Origin: JADLBR01 sp964651705
Lineage (GTDB): Bacteria; Verrucomicrobiota; Verrucomicrobiia; JADLBR01
Direction of reading: 5' to 3'
DNA length: 64,000 nucleotides
Assembly: GCA_964651705.1 (NCBI GenBank)
Contig: CAZYWZ010000026.1
Span: forward strand, 1 to 64,000
Positions 51,846 through 59,008 of the stretch are shown in pieces. Positions within the stretch are counted from its first letter, which is position 1. Every line of letters starts with the position of its first letter. The notes below the pieces were generated by a model. The model saw nothing but the letters and a program-made list of their open reading frames with translations, was not told where the DNA came from and did not search any database. A program made the translations under genes and the position numbers.

Positions 51846-51918
51846 GAGTGCCTGAAGGCACCACTACGAACATTCCCGCTGCCGCCTGGCACAGGCGGCC
51901 TACAAAAATTGTAGGGCG
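51846..51918. repeat. Two adjoining dispersed repeats after thiD
   Basis: First, GAGTGCCTGAAGGCACCACT, matching (inverted) the repeat that truncates the HEPN gene at 43536. Second, at 51879-51918, the CTGCCGCCTGGCACAGGCGG unit ending TGTAGGGCG, 39 of 40 identical with 28218-28257. The interval between thiD and the PQQ gene has no other content. Confidence 0.7.
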
Positions 51919-51950
51919 GCGGTGAGACGTCGGCGGGGGGAAGTTTCAGG

Positions 51951-53180
51951 TCAGGGTTTTGCGTTGCCGATGCACCAGAGGTGCGAGGTGGTGCGGATAA
52001 AGATCTGGCCGCGGGAGATGGCGGGGGAGGCGTAGCACTCCTCGCCGAGGGGGTTTTTGGCGAGGAGTTCGAATTCGGGTTTGGCGTTGAGGACGTGGGT
52101 GTTGCCATCGTCGTCGAGGAAGTAGAGGCGTCCCTCGGCGGATACGGGGGAGGGCCAGTGGTGGCGGCCGAGCTTCTCGCGCCAGCGGAGTTTGCCGGTC
52201 TTGGCGTCGAAGCAGCTGGCGACACCGACGTCGGAGACGACGAAGAAGTGGGGGCCGTGGGCGATGGGGGAGGGGACGTAGGAGACGGCCTTGAAATCGC
52301 TATCGTCGTGCCAGGCGACGTGGGAGCCTGTGACGTTGCCGGAGCCATCGGGGCGGATGGCGAGGAAGTGGTGCTGCGGGTAACCGCCCGTGATGAAGAA
52401 CAGGCCCTCGGCGAAGACGGGGCTGGCGACGAATTGCTCGGTCGGGCCATCGACGATCCAGTGCTGTTTGCCGGTGGCGGGGTCGTAGCTCGCGACGCAC
52501 TTGCTGCCGCTGAGGACCATCTGCGTCTTGCCGGCGGCCTCGGTGATGAGGGGGGCGCAGTAGGAGCGCGTGCGGTTGGGTCGGTCGGCGCGCCAGCGCT
52601 CCTTGCCGGTGGCCTTCTCGTAGGCGACGATCCAGGCGACGTCGTCTTGATCGCAATTGAGGATGACGAGGTCCTCGTGCAGGATGGGGGAACTGCAGAA
52701 CCCGTGGACGGAGGAGAAGGTGCCGGGGGATTGCCGCCAGACCTCGTTGCCGTCGAGGTCGTAGCATATCAGGCGGATATCGGGAGCCTCGAGGAACGAG
52801 GCCCAGAGGTGTTTGCCATCGGTGGCGGGCGTCGAGCTGGCGAAGCTATTGAACTTGTGCTTCCGCTCGGGCGGGGCGGTCAGGGGCACGCGCTCCCAGA
52901 GGGTCTTGCCATTTTTGCGGTCGAGGCATAGGACCGCGCGTTTTCCGCCGTCCTCGATGAAGGCGGTGAGGAAGATCCGCTCACCCGCGACGATGGGCGA
53001 GGAATGGCCGATGCCGGGGATCGGCGCCTTCCACGCGACGTTCCTGGTGGCGTCCCATTCGGTGGGGATGCCGGATTCGGTGGAGGTGCCATCGCCTCGG
53101 GGGCCGCGCCACGCGGGCCAGTCCTCGGCGGCGGCGGTCAGGGCAACGAGTGCGAGCGCCAGTGGAAAAAAGGTGCGCAT
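51951..53180 (-). CDS. Exported PQQ-type beta-propeller protein
   Basis: A 409-residue exported protein (MRTFFPLALALVALTAAAED), paralogous to the product of 46143-47390. The mature start is DWPAWRGPRGDGTSTESGIP. Blades are seen as KNGKTLWERVPLT, KATGKERWRADRPNR, ATGKQHWIVDGP and KTGKLRWREKLG. It starts 3 bp after the stop of the sialate O-acetylesterase gene, so it is co-transcribed with it. A structural or electron-transfer role is possible; no catalytic motif can be seen. Confidence 0.9.
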   Translation of the reverse strand: MRTFFPLALALVALTAAAEDWPAWRGPRGDGTSTESGIPTEWDATRNVAWKAPIPGIGHSSPIVAGERIFLTAFIEDGGKRAVLCLDRKNGKTLWERVPLTAPPERKHKFNSFASSTPATDGKHLWASFLEAPDIRLICYDLDGNEVWRQSPGTFSSVHGFCSSPILHEDLVILNCDQDDVAWIVAYEKATGKERWRADRPNRTRSYCAPLITEAAGKTQMVLSGSKCVASYDPATGKQHWIVDGPTEQFVASPVFAEGLFFITGGYPQHHFLAIRPDGSGNVTGSHVAWHDDSDFKAVSYVPSPIAHGPHFFVVSDVGVASCFDAKTGKLRWREKLGRHHWPSPVSAEGRLYFLDDDGNTHVLNAKPEFELLAKNPLGEECYASPAISRGQIFIRTTSHLWCIGNAKP

Positions 53181-53183
53181 GGG

Positions 53184-55274
53184 TCACTCCGGTTTGCCCA
53201 GGACCTCGACCTCGCGGAGGAAGCAGAAGCCGTTGGGCTTTTTCTGGAACGAGATCTCGTGGACATCGTGGAAGACGACCTTCACGTAGCGCGCGGCCTG
53301 TGGGGCGGAGGGTTTCGCATCGAAGGTCGCGGCGGCGTAGTTATCGAAGACATGTTTTCCGATCGGGGCGTAGGCATCGCCATCGGGGGAAAGCAGGACC
53401 TCGACGGTCCTGGTGCCGCCGTTGGCGGAGTTATGGACACGGACGGCGTCGATGGCGTAGGGCTTTTCGAGGTCGATGACGACGTCTTTTGGGAACGCCA
53501 TGCGGGCGTCGGTCGAGTAGGCGGCGGTCCCGTTGTCGGCGATCGAGCCGTCGGTGAGCCCGCCCCACCCGCCGTTCTTCTTTGTGTTGGGATTGGGGTG
53601 GGAGGAGGTGTGTCTCTTGCCGATGGCGACGCCGGCGACCTTCTCCTGGTATCCCTGCTCGAAATCGTCGGTGCGGAAGGGGACCGCGGCGAAGCCCTCT
53701 TTGTTATAGAGATTGCAGAGCGGGAAATCGGCCCATGCGTAGCGGACGGCGACGGGAGTTTTCACCGCGTCGCAGCGCAGGGCGATCGTATCCCTGCCCG
53801 TGATGGATGCCCGCGCCCAATGGAATTTCCGGTCCTCGCCGCACAGGGCGAAGCCCTTCAGTTCATTGGCCGGGAGGCGGTACGGGGTTTTGCCGTAGGC
53901 GTTGAGGGTGATCTCGCGGGCCTCGAGCCCGGAGCCAACGTGGTCGAAGGTGAGGGTGGCGGTGTCCCCCTCGACGCGCATGGATTTGAAGAGGGGGCCG
54001 GAGTGGACGATGTCTTGGCCGTAGGCGACGGCGCGCGCGGCGGCGGCGAGGCGATCGCCGACCATCTCTTTATATGGGGGGTGGATGTTGTCCTCGAGGC
54101 CGCCGTCGATGGCGACGGCCATGCCGGTGTTGGGGACGCTTTTCCAGGTGAGGAGCTGAGCTTCGCGGAGGTGAGCCCATGCGGGGTCGGTCGGTTCGCT
54201 TGCGGCCTCCCGGTAGGCGGCGAGCTGCACGAAGAGGAAGGGGAAGTCGCCCTGATTCCAATCTTGGCGCCAGTTGCGGATCAGGGCGGGGAATACCGTG
54301 CGATATTCTTTGGCGCGGCCGGAATTGCCCTCGCCCTGGTACCAGATGGCGCCTTTGATCGCGAAGCCGTGCAGGGGGCAGATGACGCCGTGGTACAGCG
54401 CGGAGGGGCGTTTGATATGTTCGGGGCCCATGGGGGGCTCGGGGCGTTTGCCGAGGGCGTCGCCGCGCGCGCCTTCCTTCCGCTTGGCCTCCCAGGCGGC
54501 GAGGCGTCTCTGGTATTCCTCGATGGCCGTGGGGTAGCTGGCGACGGCCTGGGCATAGCCGTCGAGGAAGGGCTTCGCGCCGGGAGTCTCGCGGAGGGCC
54601 TCGGGCGACATCCAGGCCTCGGCGGGCGTGCCGCCGAGGGTGGCGTATATCAGGCCGATGGGGATGCCGATCGCGGGCTGGAGTGCCCTGCCGAAGAAAT
54701 AGCCGGTGGCGGAGAAGAGCTTTGCGGCCTCGGGGTCGCACTCGCGCCAGTCGGGTCCGAAGGCGGGATCGATCGTCGGCTCGGGCCGTGGCTCGTCGAA
54801 ACCGGCGGGCTGGCAGCGGAAGAGCCGGATCTTCGGGTTGTGGTAATCGCCGGGGACGTTCTTGAACTCTTGGAACATGCCGCCGCCGTAGCCGATGTAA
54901 CCCGAGAGGGAACCGGCCATGTTCGATTGGCCGGTGCACAGCCAGACGTCGCCGACGAGGACGTTGCGAAGCGTGATGACATTGGTGCCTTTGATCGTGA
55001 CGTCGTGGGGACCGCCGGCCTTGAGGGGCTTGAGCGTGACGCGCCATTCGCCGTTCTTTGCGATCGCGGAGGCCTGTTGGCCCGCGACGGCGACGGTCAC
55101 CTTCTCGCCCTCGGAAGCCTTGCCGTAGATCGCGAGTGGGATGTCGCGCTGGAGCACCATGTTGTCCGTGAAGAGGGGGTGGGGGGTCACGTCGGCGGTG
55201 GCGATCGACGAGGCGACGAGCCATGCGGCGAGGGCGGTGGGCCAGGGCATCGAAGGGAGGCGCGAGGGATTCAT
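53184..55274 (-). CDS. Sialate O-acetylesterase-like protein with C-terminal discoidin-type domain
   Basis: A 696-residue exported esterase. Signal peptide to about 28; then a beta domain (HPLFTDNMVLQRDIPLAIYG) typical of this family. The SGNH core shows the nucleophile in LCTGQSNMAGSLSG, WYQGEGNSGRA, and the Asp-x-x-His of LEDNIHPPYKEMVGDRL. Such enzymes remove O-acetyl groups from sialic acid or other sugars. The last ~140 residues (MAFPKDVVIDLEKPYAIDAV onward) look like an F5/8-type C carbohydrate-binding domain. The gene leads a two-gene operon with a PQQ propeller. Confidence 0.9.
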   Translation of the reverse strand: MNPSRLPSMPWPTALAAWLVASSIATADVTPHPLFTDNMVLQRDIPLAIYGKASEGEKVTVAVAGQQASAIAKNGEWRVTLKPLKAGGPHDVTIKGTNVITLRNVLVGDVWLCTGQSNMAGSLSGYIGYGGGMFQEFKNVPGDYHNPKIRLFRCQPAGFDEPRPEPTIDPAFGPDWRECDPEAAKLFSATGYFFGRALQPAIGIPIGLIYATLGGTPAEAWMSPEALRETPGAKPFLDGYAQAVASYPTAIEEYQRRLAAWEAKRKEGARGDALGKRPEPPMGPEHIKRPSALYHGVICPLHGFAIKGAIWYQGEGNSGRAKEYRTVFPALIRNWRQDWNQGDFPFLFVQLAAYREAASEPTDPAWAHLREAQLLTWKSVPNTGMAVAIDGGLEDNIHPPYKEMVGDRLAAAARAVAYGQDIVHSGPLFKSMRVEGDTATLTFDHVGSGLEAREITLNAYGKTPYRLPANELKGFALCGEDRKFHWARASITGRDTIALRCDAVKTPVAVRYAWADFPLCNLYNKEGFAAVPFRTDDFEQGYQEKVAGVAIGKRHTSSHPNPNTKKNGGWGGLTDGSIADNGTAAYSTDARMAFPKDVVIDLEKPYAIDAVRVHNSANGGTRTVEVLLSPDGDAYAPIGKHVFDNYAAATFDAKPSAPQAARYVKVVFHDVHEISFQKKPNGFCFLREVEVLGKPE

Positions 55275-55401
55275 GGGTATTGTCTCTCTTTGGTTGGCGA
55301 TTTCTCTGATCGAGGGTGCAGCTTAGCGGAGACCGGGGCTTTCGACAATCGGGGAGCGCGGGGGCGGTGGCGAAGGGCTTGCGCCCTTCGGCGTGGGCGG
55401 C

Positions 55402-55590
55402 GCCGAAGCCGGAAGCGGCTTCGCTACGGCGCGGGGGGGGAGGCCGAAGCCGGAAGCGGCTTCGCTACGGCGCGGGGGGGGAGGCCGAAGCCGGAAGCGG
55501 CTTCGCTACGGCGCGGGGGGAAGGCCGAAGCCGGAAGCGGCTTCGCTACGGCGCGGGGGGGAGGTCGAAGCCGGAAGCGGCTTCGCTACG
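55402..55590. repeat. Tandem repeat, five copies of a 40-41 bp hairpin unit
   Basis: Units start at 55402, 55443, 55484, 55524 and 55564. Each holds CGAAGCC-GGAAGC-GGCTTCG (7-bp stem) followed by a CTACGGCGC and a run of G. Copies are nearly identical and differ mainly in the length of the G run; the last unit is incomplete. The array fills much of the 382-bp gap between the divergent esterase gene and trpA. Confidence 0.9.
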
Positions 55591-55656
55591 GGGGCTGGCG
55601 GGGGATTTGAAACGCGCGCTTGCGGGGGTGGGTCGGGGGGGATATGCAGGGGGGCG

Positions 55657-56469
55657 ATGGCAACGAATCGGATTGACGGGTGTTTTGCGGCGTTGCGGGA
55701 GCGGGGTGGGCGCGCGTTCGTGGCTTACCTGACCGCGGGGGACCCGACGCCGGCGGCGACGCCCGGGCTGGTGCTGGCGCTGGAGCGGGCGGGTTGCGAC
55801 ATTATCGAATTGGGCGTGCCATTCTCGGATCCCATCGCGGATGGGCCGACGATCCAGCAGGCCTTCCAGCGGGCCCTGGAGGCGGGGACGCATCTCGGAA
55901 AGGTGCTGGAGTTGATTCGGGAGGTGCGGCGTTCCTCGCAGGTGCCGATCGTCGTGTTTTCGTATTACAATCCCGTGATGCGCTATGGGGATGAGGCGTT
56001 CGTGGTAGACGCGGCGGCCGCCGGTGCCGACGGTCTGCTGCTGCTGGACATGCCCCCGGAGGAGGCCGGCGGCCTGATCGGGCGGTGCGAGGCCGCGGGG
56101 GTACGGTGGGTGACGCTGGTTGCGCCGACGACTCCGGAGGGGCGGCTGCCGGAGTTGGTCGGGAGGAGCTCGGGTTTCGTGTATTACGTGTCACGGGCGG
56201 GGGTGACGGGGGCGCGCGAGTCGCTCTCGGCGGGGATCGCGGAGGGGGTGGCGCGGATTCGTCGGCACACGGCGGTGCCGGTGTGCGTCGGGTTTGGGAT
56301 TTCGGACGCGGCGCAGGTTGGGGAGGTGGCGGCGAGCGCCGACGGTGTGGTGGTGGGCAGCGCGATCGTGAAAGTCATCGCGAGCCATGGGGGCGCGGCG
56401 GATCTGCCGGCCCGGGTGGAGGCGTTCGCGCGGCCGCTGGCGGCGGCGGCGCACGGGGGGGCGGAGTGA
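55657..56469 (+). CDS. trpA: Tryptophan synthase alpha chain
   Basis: Cleaves indole-3-glycerol phosphate to indole and glyceraldehyde 3-phosphate. The 270-residue TIM barrel shows the catalytic Glu and Asp in DIIELGVPFSDPIADGPTIQ, then VVFSYYNPVMRYG and the phosphate-binding GFGISDAAQV and SADGVVVGSAIVK. ATG 55657 is preceded by AGGGGGG and gives the canonical N-terminus; the frame to its left runs through the tandem repeat and is not coding. trpB is not adjacent. The stop overlaps the ruvX start (TGATG), so the two are co-translated. Confidence 0.96.
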   Translation: MATNRIDGCFAALRERGGRAFVAYLTAGDPTPAATPGLVLALERAGCDIIELGVPFSDPIADGPTIQQAFQRALEAGTHLGKVLELIREVRRSSQVPIVVFSYYNPVMRYGDEAFVVDAAAAGADGLLLLDMPPEEAGGLIGRCEAAGVRWVTLVAPTTPEGRLPELVGRSSGFVYYVSRAGVTGARESLSAGIAEGVARIRRHTAVPVCVGFGISDAAQVGEVAASADGVVVGSAIVKVIASHGGAADLPARVEAFARPLAAAAHGGAE

Positions 56470-56897
56470 TGCGTGTCGCGGCGGTCGATCATGGCCAGCG
56501 GCGGGTGGGTCTGGCGATCAGCGATGACCTCGGGATGTTCGCCCATCCCGCGGGGGCGGTGGAGGCCAGCGGGCTGGACAAGCAGGCGACCCTCGTGGCG
56601 GCCCGGCTCAAGGAGCTCGGCGCCGGGCGCGTGCTGGTGGGTTTGCCCAAGAACATGGACGGGTCCGAGGGCCCATCGGCGCTGGAGGCGCGGGCCTTTG
56701 CCGAGAAGTTGCGCGCGGCGTTTGGCGGGGAGGTGCGGATGGTCGACGAGCGGCTTTCGACGGTCGAGGCGTCACGCCGGATGCGTGAGGGGGGCGTGAG
56801 CGCCAAGAAGCAACGGGAGAAGGGACGGATCGACGCCGGGGCGGCGGTCGTCATTCTGCAGGGGCATCTGGATCTTGGGGGGCACGGCGCAGGGTGA
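56469..56897 (+). CDS. ruvX: Putative pre-16S rRNA nuclease / Holliday junction resolvase (YqgF)
   Basis: A 142-residue RNase H-fold nuclease. The first metal Asp is in VAAVDHGQRRVGLAIS; GAGRVLVGLPKNMDGSEGP, VRMVDERLSTVEASRRM and the final acid in KGRIDAGAAVVILQGHLD complete the YqgF pattern. It is thought to process the 5' end of 16S rRNA. The ATG at 56469 overlaps the trpA stop; the longer open frame upstream is antiparallel noise. The 3' end overlaps the convergent phoR-like gene by 47 bp. Confidence 0.93.
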   Translation: MRVAAVDHGQRRVGLAISDDLGMFAHPAGAVEASGLDKQATLVAARLKELGAGRVLVGLPKNMDGSEGPSALEARAFAEKLRAAFGGEVRMVDERLSTVEASRRMREGGVSAKKQREKGRIDAGAAVVILQGHLDLGGHGAG

Positions 56898-58146
56898 AGC
56901 GGATCGTGGTGCCCCTGCCGACCTCGCTCTCGGCCTCGATCGTGCCCCCGTGTGCCGCGACGAGGTGCTTGACGATGCTCAGGCCGAGTCCCGTGCCGCC
57001 GAGTTTCCGGCTGCGCGCCTTCTCCACGCGGTAGAACCGTTCGAAGATTCGCGGGAGGTCCGCCGCGGGGATGCCGATGCCCTCGTCTATCACGGCGCAT
57101 TCGACCCTGTCGCCGCCTTCGATCGCGCGGGCGAGGATCGTGATCGGCGCGGTCTCTTTCGAGTAGCGGAGGGCGTTTTCGATCAGGTTGTAGAAGATCT
57201 GATCGAGGCGCGCGGGGTCCGCCTGGACTGGCGGCAGGCCACCCGGGAGGTCGACGCGAAACTCCCGGCCCGTGGCCATCGGCGTCTTCTGGAAGTCGGC
57301 GATCGTGCGCGAGACGGACTCGGCCAAATCCACGGGCCGCATGCGGAGCCTCAGCGCGCCAGACTCGAGGTTCGACAACGTGAGGAGGTCCTCGACGAGA
57401 TCGGTCAGGCGACCGGCGTGGCGCTGGAGCGTGTGCAGGATGGGGCGCGCCTCGGGGGAGGTCGAGCCGGGATCGTCGATCAGCGTCTCGATGTAGCCTT
57501 TGAAGATGGCCAGTGGCGTGCGGAGTTCGTGGGACGTGTTGGCGACGAACTGTTTCCGGGATTCCTCCATCCAACGGATCTTGGAGATGTCGTGGACGAC
57601 GACGATGGCGCCCTGGACGTGGCCGGATTCGTCGAGGAAAGGGGAGGTGTTGAGGGATAGGGAGCGGGGCGGGGCGGGGGACGAGATGTCGCGCAACAGG
57701 GTGACCTCGCGTTGGATGGCCTCCCCGTGGAGCATGGCCTCGCGGACCGTTTTTTGGATTTCCGGGTTGCGGAGCGCCTCGAGGACCGAGCGGCCGACGG
57801 GCGCGGAGGTGAGGCGGAACATCTGTTCGAGGGCGCGGTTCGTGAGCTGGATCTGGAAGTCGCGATCGACGACCATGATGCCCTCGGACATTCCCGCGAG
57901 GATGGTGCGGAGGTTCAGGGTCTCGGCCTTGAGTTTCTCGCCCTGGTCCTGCAGGCGGCGCGCGATCGTCTCGAGGTCGCGGATCGCCTGGCGGATGGGG
58001 AGGGCGCCGCGCGCGATGAACGAGGGCGGGCGCGCGTCGCGGGCGATGGCGCGGCAGATGCTGGCGAGCTTGGCCGAGGGCGCGGCATAGCGCGCGATCA
58101 GCCAGGCGCTCAACACGGCCATGGCGCATGCGATGAACCAGCCCAC
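56851..58146 (-). CDS. phoR: PhoR-like sensor histidine kinase
   Basis: A 431-residue membrane kinase: N-terminal hydrophobic span (WFIACAMAVLSAWLIARYA), a short linker, a PAS domain (about 75-180, ILAGMSEGIMVVDRDFQIQL), and a HisKA domain with phospho-acceptor His in FVANTSHELRTPLAIFKGYI. The HATPase domain reads YNLIENALRYSKETAPITIL, DEGIGIPAADLPRIFERFYR and LGGTGLGLSIVKHLVAAHGG. The order and PAS type are those of PhoR, the phosphate-starvation sensor. The cognate PhoB-like regulator is 66 bp upstream on the same strand. No pst or phoU gene is present here. Confidence 0.87.
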   Translation of the reverse strand: MGWFIACAMAVLSAWLIARYAAPSAKLASICRAIARDARPPSFIARGALPIRQAIRDLETIARRLQDQGEKLKAETLNLRTILAGMSEGIMVVDRDFQIQLTNRALEQMFRLTSAPVGRSVLEALRNPEIQKTVREAMLHGEAIQREVTLLRDISSPAPPRSLSLNTSPFLDESGHVQGAIVVVHDISKIRWMEESRKQFVANTSHELRTPLAIFKGYIETLIDDPGSTSPEARPILHTLQRHAGRLTDLVEDLLTLSNLESGALRLRMRPVDLAESVSRTIADFQKTPMATGREFRVDLPGGLPPVQADPARLDQIFYNLIENALRYSKETAPITILARAIEGGDRVECAVIDEGIGIPAADLPRIFERFYRVEKARSRKLGGTGLGLSIVKHLVAAHGGTIEAESEVGRGTTIRFTLRRAPQDPDAPAE

Positions 58147-58212
58147 GTGGCGTATTTCAGCAGAGGCGTCCGGGTTCGGCGAAGGGAATTTTTCGGGGCG
58201 TGGGCGTGGCCC

Positions 58213-58902
58213 TCAATCGGCCGGGCCGTTGAGGCGATAGCCAACGCCCCGGACGGTCTCGACGTAGTCGGAGGCGGGGCCGAGTTTTTCCCGGAGGCGG
58301 CGGACGTGGGTATCGACGGTGCGGGTGTCGATGGAGGCCTCGTAGTCCCAGACGTCGGTCAGGAGGCGGTCGCGGGTCTGGACGCGCCCGCGGCGCTCCA
58401 TGAGCAGGCTGAGCAGTTTGAATTCCGTCGGGGTCAGGATGATCTCGGAGCCGCGGAAGGTGACCTGGTGGCGCGATCGGTCCACGACGAGATCGCCGAT
58501 GGCGAGGCGGTCGGACTTTCCGGTGTCGCCCCGGGTGCGATCGAGGAGTTTCTTGACGCGGAGGACGAGTTCCCGGGGGCTGAAGGGCTTGGTGACGTAA
58601 TCGTCGGCGCCGAGTTCGAGGCCGAGGATCTTGTCGACCTCATCGGTCTTGGCGGAGACGATGATGATGGGGGTGCCGGCGGTGGCGGCCTCGCCGCGGA
58701 TGCGGCGACAGATCTCGGTGCCGGACATGCTGGGGAGCATGATGTCGAGGAGGATGAGGTCTGGGTTTTCGTTTGCGGTCTTGCGGAGGGCCTCCGGGCC
58801 GGTGTCGGCGGTGATGGTCTGGTAGCCCGCGTTGCGCAAGGTCAGGACCAGGAGGTCCCTGACATCCTGCTCGTCTTCCACGATGAGTATGCGCCCCGGC
58901 AT
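58213..58902 (-). CDS. phoB: PhoB-like response regulator (OmpR family)
   Basis: A 229-residue regulator: receiver domain with EDEQDVRDLLVLTLRNAGY, phospho-acceptor in DLILLDIMLPSMSGTEICRR and Lys in DDYVTKPFSPREL. The winged-helix DNA-binding domain (about 130-227) reads LTPTEFKLLSLLMERRGRVQ, TRDRLLTDVWDYE and RTVDTHVRRLREKLG. It precedes the PhoR-like kinase in a two-gene operon and is divergent from a heparinase-like gene. A Pho-box-like site upstream of the porin gene (30029) is a possible target. Confidence 0.9.
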   Translation of the reverse strand: MPGRILIVEDEQDVRDLLVLTLRNAGYQTITADTGPEALRKTANENPDLILLDIMLPSMSGTEICRRIRGEAATAGTPIIIVSAKTDEVDKILGLELGADDYVTKPFSPRELVLRVKKLLDRTRGDTGKSDRLAIGDLVVDRSRHQVTFRGSEIILTPTEFKLLSLLMERRGRVQTRDRLLTDVWDYEASIDTRTVDTHVRRLREKLGPASDYVETVRGVGYRLNGPAD

Positions 58903-59008
58903 CGGGGGGGCAGTTTGGCGGTGTTATGGCCAGTGGCAAGCATTGGTTCTGGCGAGCCGGCGGCGCGTAATGGCTTTACGGGGTCTGGGTCCGGGGCAAG
59001 ATCCGCGG

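Noticed and set aside
55402..55590. CRISPR-like array
   Set aside because: The 41-bp units follow one another without unique spacers and no cas gene is present; it is a plain tandem repeat.
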